From Neonectria sp. B-13 (lineage: Eukaryota; Ascomycota; Sordariomycetes; Hypocreales; Nectriaceae), in contig NOKP01000002.1 of the NCBI GenBank assembly GCA_002682825.1, positions 4,632,309 to 4,696,308 of the forward strand: a stretch of 64,000 nt of DNA. The letters run 5' to 3'. Below are positions 1-9,761 of the stretch, piece after piece. The notes beneath the pieces are model-generated. The model worked only from the letters and a program-made list of their open reading frames with translations, searched no databases and was not told where the DNA came from. Position numbers and translations under genes: made by a program. Position 1 is the first letter of the stretch. Each line of letters opens with the position of its first letter.

Positions 1-1704
1 TCAGCAAGGGGGAAAAAAGAAAAAAATAAGCGTTCGAAAAGAAGCGCGCCCTTCGATCAAATCTTGAACCATGTTTTGTGGCTTGCATCGCGTGCCCGTG
101 AAGGGGGGGACGCCACCGCGGCGAGAAGCCCGAGAAAACAAAAAGCGACGACCGTTCTGTGAAGCCAAAGAGTCAGAGACAGGCAGCCACAAGCGAACGG
201 CTTACTCGCTGTTGTCCTGCCGGTTTACCTCGGCCATCATTGGACGCCATTTCACCGTTTCTCCCGAGGCGCTACTTCGTGCGATGGGGCGGCCCCCAGA
301 AAAGCCAAGATCTAGAACTACCCGACTTGTTGGATGGATGGATGGTTGATGATATCCGAGGCCTCGTCTCGGGGGACGGCATATGCAGTGACGACGGTAT
401 CATGATAGCAACTCTAATGCTAAGTGCAATACCTTGCTGCGTAGCGCGAACGCAATGCAATACAATACAACGCAACGCGGCGTATGATACCGGGCCCCTC
501 CAATAACCTTGCTCCAGAAGCTTTGATGATACGCAGCATTGCAGACACATGGCATGTTTCTGCGACCAACACAGTCGGGGTCTCCCCTGTTCCCATCAGT
601 CAGCCCCTCGCCCGCCGTTACACCATTTCAGACCACGACCAGACCAGGGACGCCGGAAGTTTTCCGACCGACTTGAAATGTCTACCTACTCTACTGCTCT
701 CAAACAAAGCATCTGCTCAACCCACCAAACTAACAATACAGATCGCTAGTCTGGATTCCTCTCCGGACTTCCTCCCGAAGTCCAAAACACTGACCACGCA
801 GCACCTAGCCAAAGCCAGCCTAGGCAAGTAATTAGACCACCAACCCTCCCCGCGCTGGCCAGGGTTCGCCAACGAGCCCAACCATACAACTTCTCCGCGC
901 GGGGTACTCCGTAATAAAACGAAACTTTACACGAGGATGGTCTGGGGGAACCAGGGGAGAAGGCGGAGGAGGAGAAAGCTGAGTGGAGATGGATGTCTTA
1001 TTAGTCTAGCAATCTTGCTAGGTCCCATGCCAAAGGTGGAGAGAGAGATGGATGGGAGGGAGGGTAGAACCGGGGGAAACTCTCGACAGCCAACCCAGCC
1101 CAAACACTCAAGGATCATTACTTATCCCAGGCTGGCAAGGGTCTCTGCTCCCGTCGTTCGAGGCCATCACGAGGACAACCTCCGCCTTCCGGCACAAACA
1201 GACAATGAGGGGGTTCCGCCCGTTTTGGCATGGTCGTCGGCTGATTTTACACTACAACTTCGACTACGAAGCACACACAGACACACATTCACGGCCTTCT
1301 CTCCGGACCTTGCTCCTCCTTCGTTGAGCCGTCGTCGTCGTCCCCCCATCCAGCTTCGATTCCTCCAATTCCTTGTCCCTCTTTGATGAATCTCTCTCAC
1401 CTTGTTGGCTTTTTCCTGGATGAACACGTGGGCCAAGGTGATAATACACTAGGGCTTTTCGGCAACCGTCGGGCGAATGGGTGTAAGACCTTTGGCGTTC
1501 GTCTCAAGAGAATTGGCAATACCTGAGAAGGGACTCATGTGCAACACACCAAGAACAGCATCATGCCCAGTCGGTTGCAATGCATACAATTTTCGTATAC
1601 ATATCTGATAACATCCGAGTCTGGGAGACGATATCAAGGGTACTGACTAGTAGCACAAAAAACGTAACGTCAGCATCCAACTCCACGGCACACCACTCCT
1701 CGGC
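1..1704. other. Intergenic / 3' flank, no supported gene
   Basis: No frame here shows a recognisable domain or a convincing splice pattern. The many short open frames overlap each other on both strands. The palindromic TACTCCGTA at 905-913 also occurs elsewhere in the window. The last 250 bases are probably the 3' untranslated part of the minus-strand gene ending at 1705. A gene to the left could end inside this stretch, but I see no proof of it. Confidence 0.5.
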
Positions 1705-3348
1705 TCATGCCTTCTTCCACACATCTCTCCACCACTGCTTCAGCCCATACGCCTTCTCCTCGCCCTCCACATGGATCCGAACCGGCTTCCCCCCAGACAA
1801 CGTCTCCAGCATCCCTTCGCCTCCAACCCTCTCCCCATCCCCCCGCAGCCCACGGCTCCGCACCGGTCCCCCTAGCGCCCGCACCTGAATCTCCCTTGCC
1901 ACCTCAGGCGCCACGTCCGCGAAGCACGCCCGCAGCTCCCTCTCCAGCGTGTAGTACCCTTTCTTGGCCAGGTCCGGCGCCATCAGGTTGTAGCTCCGAG
2001 TCAGTCGGTTGAGCTCCTCGACTGCCAGGCTCAGGTACGACTTCTCCGTTTGCTCCCAGGTCGCGTCTCGGAAAGGCGGTGGGAGACGTCCCGAACCCAT
2101 CCCCGGCTTCGGTATCGGTGCGGGCGTTGTCGATGCTTCCACTGACGCCCGGGCCTCGTACTCGCTCGTTTGCCGCCCATTAATCTTATTGGACTCGTCC
2201 TTCTCCGTCTTGTCGGACGGTACCACCACTGGCGTCGTCGCCGCCGTCGTCTTCTCCTCTTCGCTCCGCACCCGCCCTCTCGGGTTATGCACCTCCTCCG
2301 CCGCCGCATACTCCTCCGCTCTGCGCATCTGCTCCTCCAACGAACCCCCCTTTGACGCAATCATCCTCGCCGCGTGCCTCTTCCAGTCGTTGCGCAACCT
2401 CGCCCGAAACACCCCCACGGCCTTGGTCACCTCCTGTTGCTTCTCGATCCACGGCGGCACCAGGTCCTGTTGCTGGATCATCTTGTTCAGGATGTACTCC
2501 GTCGTGTCGATGAATGGATTGTCCGCGCGTGTGTCTCGCGCTACCCCAGTGCCCCGCGGGATATTCTTGAACTGGCCTCGGGCGATGGCGTCCTCGATAC
2601 GCTCGTTGGCCATTCCCGCGAGCCCACTCAACGTGCTGGGCATGGCCCGCGATCCAGGCTCGAATCGCTCCCTGAGCTCCCGCCTGTAAGCTTCCCTCTC
2701 CGCCTCGCTCAGTCCATTCTTGCTCTTCATGTCCATCCCCGTGTACATCGATGCCCTGTCTCTCGCCGCGGCTACTTTCTGTCCAGCCGTCTTCGCAGGT
2801 CCCTTTTGTAGGCGCATGTCCACAGGTGGTGTCTGGAACTTACCTCGCTGGTTTGGGCTCAGCGGTTTCTTCGCATCGTCCAACATTCGTAAAACTCCAT
2901 CTGCCATAGACTCTTCGCCTGTCCATGGCTGTGCCGTTGCCATTCGTCGTGTGCCTTCCCCGGCGGCCACTGGCATATCCGCCCGGGCAAAAGCCCCGGG
3001 GTACTGTGTCTGAATCTTGGCGGCCGCAATCTTGTTGAGCAACTTCTCCTTCAGCTCTTCTGAAAACCCCGCGTCTTCGATGGCGCGCCTCCCAGCTGTC
3101 CCGCCAGTGAAGAGGGCCTCCTCCGTAGCTTCCTCCAAACGACGGGCCAATGGCCCCGGCTCCTTCACATGAGTGGAGTTTTCATCTTTGGATGATGTCT
3201 CCTTGGTTTTGTGGCTTCCGCCTTGTGTCTTGTCTGTCTGTGAGGGCTGTGACGAATAGTGCTGGGCTACTGGCAGCGCTCTGGCCTGGCGAGCAGCTTT
3301 CAAACAGCGCCAGCATCCAAATGAAGCCCGAACTAGAGGCAGTGCCAT
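1705..3348 (-). CDS. Mitochondrial DnaJ-C28-like protein (DUF1992)
   Basis: Single-exon gene for 547 residues. The N-terminus is basic and hydroxylated (Arg at 8, 14, 20 and 23, then a Ser/Gln-rich stretch), as expected for a mitochondrial presequence. Residues about 240-310 hold the DUF1992 / DnaJ homologue subfamily C member 28 conserved region: LSGLAGMANERIEDAIARG, then a conserved NPFID and a PPWIEKQQE segment followed by an Arg-rich helix. No J domain (no HPD motif) is visible, as in most fungal members. The flanking parts are charged and low in complexity; about residues 360-425 are Glu/Lys/Thr-rich. The biochemical role of the family is poorly known; a mitochondrial chaperone-related role is inferred from the name only. 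It is transcribed away from the next gene on the left of the window and has no operon-like partner. The GC-rich shadow frames opposite it are not coding. Confidence 0.85.
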   Translation of the reverse strand: MALPLVRASFGCWRCLKAARQARALPVAQHYSSQPSQTDKTQGGSHKTKETSSKDENSTHVKEPGPLARRLEEATEEALFTGGTAGRRAIEDAGFSEELKEKLLNKIAAAKIQTQYPGAFARADMPVAAGEGTRRMATAQPWTGEESMADGVLRMLDDAKKPLSPNQRGKFQTPPVDMRLQKGPAKTAGQKVAAARDRASMYTGMDMKSKNGLSEAEREAYRRELRERFEPGSRAMPSTLSGLAGMANERIEDAIARGQFKNIPRGTGVARDTRADNPFIDTTEYILNKMIQQQDLVPPWIEKQQEVTKAVGVFRARLRNDWKRHAARMIASKGGSLEEQMRRAEEYAAAEEVHNPRGRVRSEEEKTTAATTPVVVPSDKTEKDESNKINGRQTSEYEARASVEASTTPAPIPKPGMGSGRLPPPFRDATWEQTEKSYLSLAVEELNRLTRSYNLMAPDLAKKGYYTLERELRACFADVAPEVAREIQVRALGGPVRSRGLRGDGERVGGEGMLETLSGGKPVRIHVEGEEKAYGLKQWWRDVWKKA

Positions 3349-3712
3349 AATATGACGCCGAATTAGGAGTTCATGTAAGAAAGTGAGACAACGGAGCTGG
3401 AAAATGGAAATACTCGCTGAACCAAGGGATTGTAGGGTGGGTTAGGTGGCGAACTGACGGCTTGAGGTTGATGGTTGCGGGGCTTAGTCAGCCAATTCAG
3501 ATCATCTTGAAGTCAACTCGATTAAACCCGTGCCGCAATAATCTCAAAGTCCCTTATAAGACACTCATGCTTAGGAAAATGGAACTGTGTATTTCCGACA
3601 ATAAGTACACTTGTTCACTCTAAAAAGAACCTATACTTCCAAAACAGAACCCCTAATTTGCAAACACAAGTCCCAAAAATTGGTGGGCAATTCCCCTGGT
3701 CTTTCCCCTACC

Positions 3713-5665
3713 CTATAACCCATGACAAATGACGATGGTCACCAACATCGCTATAACTAAAGCCAGGGGTACGCTGGAATGAGTTGCTGTATCTTCTTCT
3801 TCTCCATTGCCACCTCCGCCCAGGCCACCACCCTCATGCCCGTTCTCCGTGTCAGAGGCTGATTGCCAGATGCTGGTGCTGTTCCCATGGATCTTGCTGC
3901 TCACAATGTCGACAGAGGCGGTGAGGCCTTGTACTTCTCCATATTTGTCGAGTGCTGCTGCTTTGGCGTATCGGGGAATTTCTTCTCCATAGAGCGTGAT
4001 CGGAGTTTCGAATCCTAGGCGAGTCGAGTTTCTAACCCGTCTGTGGGAAACCGTAATATTTTTGGGATCGTCGCTAGCATACTGTGAGAGAACTTGAGTA
4101 TTTGAGTAGGTATCCACGGACGGTTCGGAGACTCACCACTTCCCACGTATCAATCTCGGTGTTGCCATTCCAAGAGACGTAGATGGTGGCATTGGCTGTC
4201 ATGTTGAGCTGTGACACCTGCGAGACCGAGGCGATTTCGGGTCCCCACGGAGGTCGGCCAACCCAATCCATCTTCCAAGCTCGATACACCGTCATGCCCA
4301 TATTTGGCTTAACTCCAGCAACATCAGGAAGGGCACCTCGCTGGATATCCATGACTATTGTCCCGTTGGGAAGGTGTTCTGTGAACCCGGGATTCACACC
4401 CCAGCCCACAAGGAAGTTCCCATTCTTCAAAGACTGGACACTGCCCTCAGTCCCAGAAGAAACCTTTTGCGGGTGAAAGAACTCCTCTTGGAGTCGAACT
4501 GTCATAGCTGCATAGTCAAGCTCCACCACCACCCCCCGCGAGCAATTTCCACGGCTGCATGGCCCAGTCTCTAGGACGTGGTTGTCAAAGAAGCTGACCC
4601 GGCTCTCGTTTCGTTGGACAAATCGCGCGTTGTGTTGATTGGCAAAGTTGGTTGCGTTGCCGCCGCTAAGATCCTTGAACTGGTTGTGCTTTCCTCCAAG
4701 AACCCATTTCGGATCCCCGGTTTCGCCATCAATAAGACTGATCATCGACAAAGCTTGAGACGATATTAGATAGTCACCATCCCTGGACTGTGATGATATG
4801 TAAGTAGAAAGAGTTAATCGCGCCAAAGAATGAGAGCCCATACCTTGGAAATGCTGTCGATGTGGAACCAATCGAAACCGTCCGAGTCCATGAAGCCTTT
4901 GTCAGGGCCATAATCGACGTACGTGTCGCTTAGGTTGAAGTGGTTCGAAGCTCTCCACAAGTTGAGGACCTGATTGGTTTCGAGCTCGACTTCTTCAAAA
5001 ATGGCATCGTTCAAAAGGCCATTGTCCTCCCCGCCGAGCACGGTCAAATTGTACTTGATGTCCTGGTACACTGACATGATGGCGTTTCCCTGGCTGGTAA
5101 ACTGAAACTCGTGGAGATCGGCCTTGGTGGCTCGGCCAAGATCCTTGGCTGTAACGGTCCATCTCTTCTTGTACGAGCTATCAAAGACATGGCAGTCACC
5201 ACCTTCAATGAACGTGAGATAGTTAGTACCATCCAACTCCTGCGCGCGGGCATCGAAGCTCCGGGAGTAGTTGAGATTGGTGTAGACGAGGCTAAGGTCC
5301 TTAGCAGAGAAGATGGCAGGCCCTCCTTTGCCGTCAAGCTCGACAGTCAGAAAAATGTAGCCAGCGTCGTCAACTAGATCGTGGTCGAACGTATTGACCT
5401 GGAATAGCGGCGCGATAATGTCCGTGGAGCGGAATGTTTGGTTGGGAAAGCGGCCCATTTGTCCTTCGTTGAAGGCGCGGACATCGCTGAAGAAGGGCTT
5501 GTCGGCGGAGACGAGGCCAGCAGCCATCAGAGATGCCGCGGCAAGCAAAAGAAACGGAACATGCATGATGAAGAACTTCCGGACGTTTCGAGCAAAAATC
5601 ACCGCAAGAGGCGACCAAAGAGCGAAGCAAAGGAGCGTGTTCCAAAGTTGGTCCAAGACTGACAC
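3713..5665 (-). CDS. Arylsulfotransferase-family (ASST-like) secreted/GPI-anchored protein
   Basis: Three exons: 5665-4844, 4787-4137 and 4081-3713, giving 613 residues, or 580 if translation starts at the second Met (5566), which directly precedes a clean signal peptide (MHVPFLLLAAASLMAAGLVSA). Both introns are about 55 bases with GTATGG/GTGAGT donors and CAG acceptors, phase 0. The body matches fungal arylsulfotransferase-type beta-propeller proteins (Arylsulfotran_2): DGFDWFHIDSISK, then DGDYLISSQALSMISLID, GDPKWVLGG, an NQHNARF segment and LKNGNFLVGWGVNP. Many NxS/T sites fit passage through the secretory route. The tail is Gly/Glu-rich followed by about 20 hydrophobic residues and the end, typical of a GPI signal. 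In bacteria the family moves sulfate between phenols; the substrate of fungal members is unknown to me. Extracellular or cell-surface location is inferred. Confidence 0.85.
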
Positions 5666-6242
5666 CGTCGCTTTTGTAATGTCTGGAGAGAGTTGCGATT
5701 CTTCTTGGAGGTTGAAGGGGGTCGTCGTCTACTCCGTCTCGAGCAGTAGGTGTAGTTCACGTAGCCTCTCTCGGACCTTCCCCATCTTGAGTGATTCTAG
5801 AAAGTGCAGATTATACGTGCCTTCTGGACCATTGATGCATATATGAAAGAGCGACCCAGACGTTCGCTCCTGCATTCTCCTGATAATGCGGCACGAAATT
5901 CAAGCTTGTTTTATTGGTATCAATAATCCTCATTTTCCAACCCTCGTAGAAGTATTCACAGTTCCTGAGCGCTAGCTACAGGCTAGAAGGACAACCCTGT
6001 CTCTCTCCATTCCACGCTTTTTTTATCCAATAATTCCTAGGCATGTTCCCCAACACCACACGAACCTTTTCTGACATCCCCAGCAGCCGCCCAGGTAGAA
6101 AGGCGCAGGCCTGAGCCGCTGAAACAGAATGTTGCCGATTTATGTCCCGAAATGTATATATAATGTCCTGTCCCAGTCGCAAACTCCTCCACACCGTGTA
6201 TGGCATATCCATTCATGATTCATCCAATGACGACAGGTAAGA
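5666..6242. other. Intergenic between two minus-strand genes
   Basis: Contains the promoter/5' leader of the arylsulfotransferase-like gene and the 3' flank of the large gene starting at 9761. No domain-bearing frame, RNA gene or repeat was seen. Confidence 0.5.
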
Positions 6243-9200
6243 CTAAATCCGTCCGCCTTCGACAATTTCTCGCTCGAGGATCTCTTGTCCCAACTCGCCA
6301 GTCCGACGTCGTTCCAGAACCCATCGAGTAGCTCCACTATCCTCCTCTTCTTTTGTGTATGATATACTATCGGCTGATCCCTTGTGCCGGTGACCCATCC
6401 CGGGGCGCCGAGAAGGTACGTTGGAGCCTGAACTGTCGGAACTCTTGTTACCCTCAAGCGGGCTCATTCCGGACGCAGAGAACGGAGTATCGATCGAGTC
6501 TGCAAGTGGCGAGACGACAGTATCTAGCTGATATGTATTTGATGCCACATTCCAGGCTGAAGCCCCCATATCCACCGGCGAGTCGCTAGTATGTCCCAGT
6601 AACGGCGGAACAGGTGGCGGGGGGGACATGAAGCCGGGTACGCCCCCTGTCAATGTCGGACTCCCCGATGTGCTGCCATTGTCTTCTGAGTCCTGGCTGA
6701 CAGTGGACAGGACCGAATTTTTCCGAGCGTGGTAACCAGTTGGGCTCGAATATGAGGCTGCCCATGGCGAGTTGGGAACATCTCCCCTCTCCGACCGTGG
6801 AGAGCCCTGGCTGGAGACCAAGCTGGCTTGAGAACCACCCCAGGCCTTAGATCGCAGCCGAAGCAGAGCTGATAGGCTCATCTCGTCGCCACGATCGCCC
6901 AAGAGGGCAAGCTGGGCAAGGCCGGGGCTCTGGATTGGCGTTCCCGAACTGAAGCCTGGCATATTAAGACTCATCATCGAGTTACGGTTCGAGTACTCGG
7001 ACCGTTCCGTGATGGGCGTGAGGTTTGGCTCCCGAGACACCATGCGTCCGCTGGTCGAGCGATCGAGACCCCCCTTGGGTCCAAAAAATCCACCGTTGGC
7101 AAACTCGAACTCGGTCGCCGTTGGATTATGGGATCCGTAGTTTTGATTGATTGGCGCGGAATAAAAGCCAAATTCCTGACCATACCATTCGTCTGAATCA
7201 TTGGCCAAGGCATCGGCGTTCGCCTCTGCAATAATGGCATCGTCGTCAAGTTCAAAGTCGGCCATGTCTTCGTAAGAGTATCCGTAGTCCTCGTACTCAT
7301 CCTCTCCCGATGGCCCTCCACGGCCAGGCGTGTTTGGTGAGTGGCCCATTTCAGACGAGGGGGTATCATCCAGGCGAGGTGATGACGTACGCTGAAATTT
7401 GCCTGAGAGAGCAGCCTCGTTGGCGGCGGCAGCGAGAGCAGCTTGGTAGGCAATCATTGTATCCTCTCCAGGGCTTTCTCCCTTGGATTCCACGGAGCTC
7501 TCGTCCACCGAATGTAGTGGAGTACTTTCCCGGGGTTGTTCTTCGTCGTCGGGTTTCTGACCCGTGACACTTACTGAGGTATGGGTTGTTGACTGAGAAA
7601 CGCCAGAATGAGCGGAGAACCGTGACGTTATGTCCGATTCCCGCTTGAGAGCTTCCTCCAAGGCCGAGCGCCGATTCTCCAGCGCCTGCGCAAATACTCC
7701 CGCAATTGGCCGACCAAACTGATCGGTGTCGTTGTTGTCAAAGATGGACTCATCGAAAGGGGTCTCATCCCATTCCGGAGGGGCAGCGAGATCCTCAGCG
7801 AACTCGGTCTCAGTTCCAATCAATCCATCGTCGTAATAGAGGTCGTCCCCTCTCCCGGGTCTCGGTAAATCGGCAGGGGGAGGTTGTTGATGTTGCTGGA
7901 ATGCAGCCTCGTTCTCAGCTTTGGTGGGCCCGGGAAGGTCGAGGCCTTGGATTCCCAACCCGGAAGCTTGCAGGTCGTCACTCGGTAGCATTTGGGGCGA
8001 AAGGAAATTGGGGGACAGCGAATTGGGCAGCCTGGGACTGTCTCTGCTCATGGCATATCCTATCGCATTCCCTTCTGCATCCCGTGGCGTAGCCATGAAG
8101 CCTGTGCTGTGTGGGCTGGTCAACGACGATGTTGGGTTAGATCGTTGAAAGGTAAACCCTGAGAAGTTCTCTTGGTCATCGTCGGGATCTAGGTTGTTGC
8201 CAACATTGTCGCCAACATTGCCGCCAACATTGTCGCCAACGTCACCCATGTCATCGCCAATGTCATCGCCCACCATGTTGATTTCCTCCTCGGGGTACTC
8301 GTCGTAGTCGTCGTAGTCTGCATTGACTCCAGGGATCCTCTCTTCCAAGCCATCATCATCCATCATGGCATCGTAATCGAAGGAGTCGTCATCGAAGTCG
8401 TCGAATCGCGAGTCTCGGTGAGCCGGGGTGTCGATCGTCTTCTTCTCCAACTCTCGTTGCCGGTGCCTGTCCTCAAGGAGCTTTTCTTGCTTTGCAGCGC
8501 CAATCATATCGAAGCTGAACCTTGATGACGTGCTCTTCATGTGCCGGGGCAGTGCAGACGGCACGTCTTTTCCAGAAACACCAGATAGGGAAGCTCCTCT
8601 CGAACGGGCTTGCCGCGTAGATGATCTAGAGTAAACCGAGCTGGCATCGTCTATGAGTCGGGATGCTTGAGACGACCTGGGCTGAACTGAGATGGGCCCT
8701 TCGTTCTTTGGTGGGACCGGAGGAGCATGTTGAGGAGGGGATACGATCGCATTTGCAAATCCATTCCTTGGATCCGACCCGGAACTCGGGGTGCCTCTCA
8801 GTATCTGAGAATCTTGCGAATACACCGACTCGGAGGCAACACTCGGGTTACGTTGGCTCGGGGTCGAAACAGTATCCTGGGCCGGGGATGTGACTGTGCT
8901 CTGAGAATTGTCCTGCTCGGGGAGGGTGCTAGGTTGGGACGGAGAAAGAACGTAGGCTGGATCTTTGTTGGGAATAACCTTCTTCGGCCTCGGCGCACTG
9001 AAGTCGTGGACACGCGTGCCCTTGATACGGGGGTCGTACATGGGCTCCTCTGGGTGGTTTTTGAGAGGGAGAGGAACAAGATCCGGCACCTGCTGGCTGT
9101 TCTTCCTTCTCATTAACAAGGTCGACATGGGGTTCTTGAGGAACGGTAGGCCCTTTTTGGGCTTCGGGTTCTCGTTGTTGCTGGTCGTTACGGAAAGTGT

Positions 9201-9761
9201 GGGTAGGTCGGTATGGAGGCGGGTGCCAGCTGGACGACGGCCTGTCGGGGCACCCGCTGAGTTATGAAGATCGGTCGGAGTACTGAAAGAAGCTGGCAGC
9301 TTGCTGTTCCTCAGGACCTGTGGGGATGGCCTCGAGGGGGCAGGCGGGTTGACGGGGGCGGACTTGGATTGAGAAGCACCTCCTCTGACCGTGTCCATGG
9401 CGTCGGCGGTTTGGGATTCCATGTCGCGGCGGTATTTCCTGAGGGCAAGCCCTCCAATGAAGCCAGTGTCGCCGCCGTTATATGGCGACCGGGGCGGTCG
9501 AGAGTCCGGTTGGGGGGCCATACTGGCATCTCGTCGAGGCTCCGACGGCGTCCCAGATTCGGCTGACGTAACTCGAGTGATGGGGGGTAGCGTGGGCGGG
9601 TGGGCAGGCGAGTTGGATGACACCGGGCGTATATCCGGAGAGAAGGCGTCTGGGGAATACGGCGAGAGAAGGGTGGAGGGAGAAGAAGTTGGATGCTGGT
9701 CTGGTAAGGGCGAGGCAGGATTCGAGGGCCCTCGTCGGTGGAACCGTAGATGGGACAGCAT
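6243..9761 (-). CDS. Large disordered acidic fungal protein, function unknown
   Basis: One uninterrupted frame of 1172 residues starting MLSHLRFHRRGP. I do not recognise the family. It is rich in Ser, Pro, Asp, Glu and Asn and probably mostly unstructured. Basic segments near residues 210-260 (FLKNPMSTLLMRRKNSQQ, then GTRVHDFSAPRPKK) look like conserved short motifs. About residues 450-535 form a very acidic block that ends in a short in-frame repeat (GDDIGDDMGDVGDNVGGNVG and onward). Further acidic/aromatic patches (EDEYEDYGYSYEDMADFELD, near residue 820) follow, then Ser-rich phosphorylation-like stretches and a charged C-terminus (ERRRTGELGQEILEREIVEGGRI region). No signal peptide or membrane span. 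The strong coding bias of one frame over 3.5 kb without stops supports a real gene. A scaffold or signalling role is possible, but nothing in the sequence proves it. Confidence 0.8.
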   Translation of the reverse strand: MLSHLRFHRRGPSNPASPLPDQHPTSSPSTLLSPYSPDAFSPDIRPVSSNSPAHPPTLPPITRVTSAESGTPSEPRRDASMAPQPDSRPPRSPYNGGDTGFIGGLALRKYRRDMESQTADAMDTVRGGASQSKSAPVNPPAPSRPSPQVLRNSKLPASFSTPTDLHNSAGAPTGRRPAGTRLHTDLPTLSVTTSNNENPKPKKGLPFLKNPMSTLLMRRKNSQQVPDLVPLPLKNHPEEPMYDPRIKGTRVHDFSAPRPKKVIPNKDPAYVLSPSQPSTLPEQDNSQSTVTSPAQDTVSTPSQRNPSVASESVYSQDSQILRGTPSSGSDPRNGFANAIVSPPQHAPPVPPKNEGPISVQPRSSQASRLIDDASSVYSRSSTRQARSRGASLSGVSGKDVPSALPRHMKSTSSRFSFDMIGAAKQEKLLEDRHRQRELEKKTIDTPAHRDSRFDDFDDDSFDYDAMMDDDGLEERIPGVNADYDDYDEYPEEEINMVGDDIGDDMGDVGDNVGGNVGDNVGNNLDPDDDQENFSGFTFQRSNPTSSLTSPHSTGFMATPRDAEGNAIGYAMSRDSPRLPNSLSPNFLSPQMLPSDDLQASGLGIQGLDLPGPTKAENEAAFQQHQQPPPADLPRPGRGDDLYYDDGLIGTETEFAEDLAAPPEWDETPFDESIFDNNDTDQFGRPIAGVFAQALENRRSALEEALKRESDITSRFSAHSGVSQSTTHTSVSVTGQKPDDEEQPRESTPLHSVDESSVESKGESPGEDTMIAYQAALAAAANEAALSGKFQRTSSPRLDDTPSSEMGHSPNTPGRGGPSGEDEYEDYGYSYEDMADFELDDDAIIAEANADALANDSDEWYGQEFGFYSAPINQNYGSHNPTATEFEFANGGFFGPKGGLDRSTSGRMVSREPNLTPITERSEYSNRNSMMSLNMPGFSSGTPIQSPGLAQLALLGDRGDEMSLSALLRLRSKAWGGSQASLVSSQGSPRSERGDVPNSPWAASYSSPTGYHARKNSVLSTVSQDSEDNGSTSGSPTLTGGVPGFMSPPPPVPPLLGHTSDSPVDMGASAWNVASNTYQLDTVVSPLADSIDTPFSASGMSPLEGNKSSDSSGSNVPSRRPGMGHRHKGSADSISYTKEEEDSGATRWVLERRRTGELGQEILEREIVEGGRI

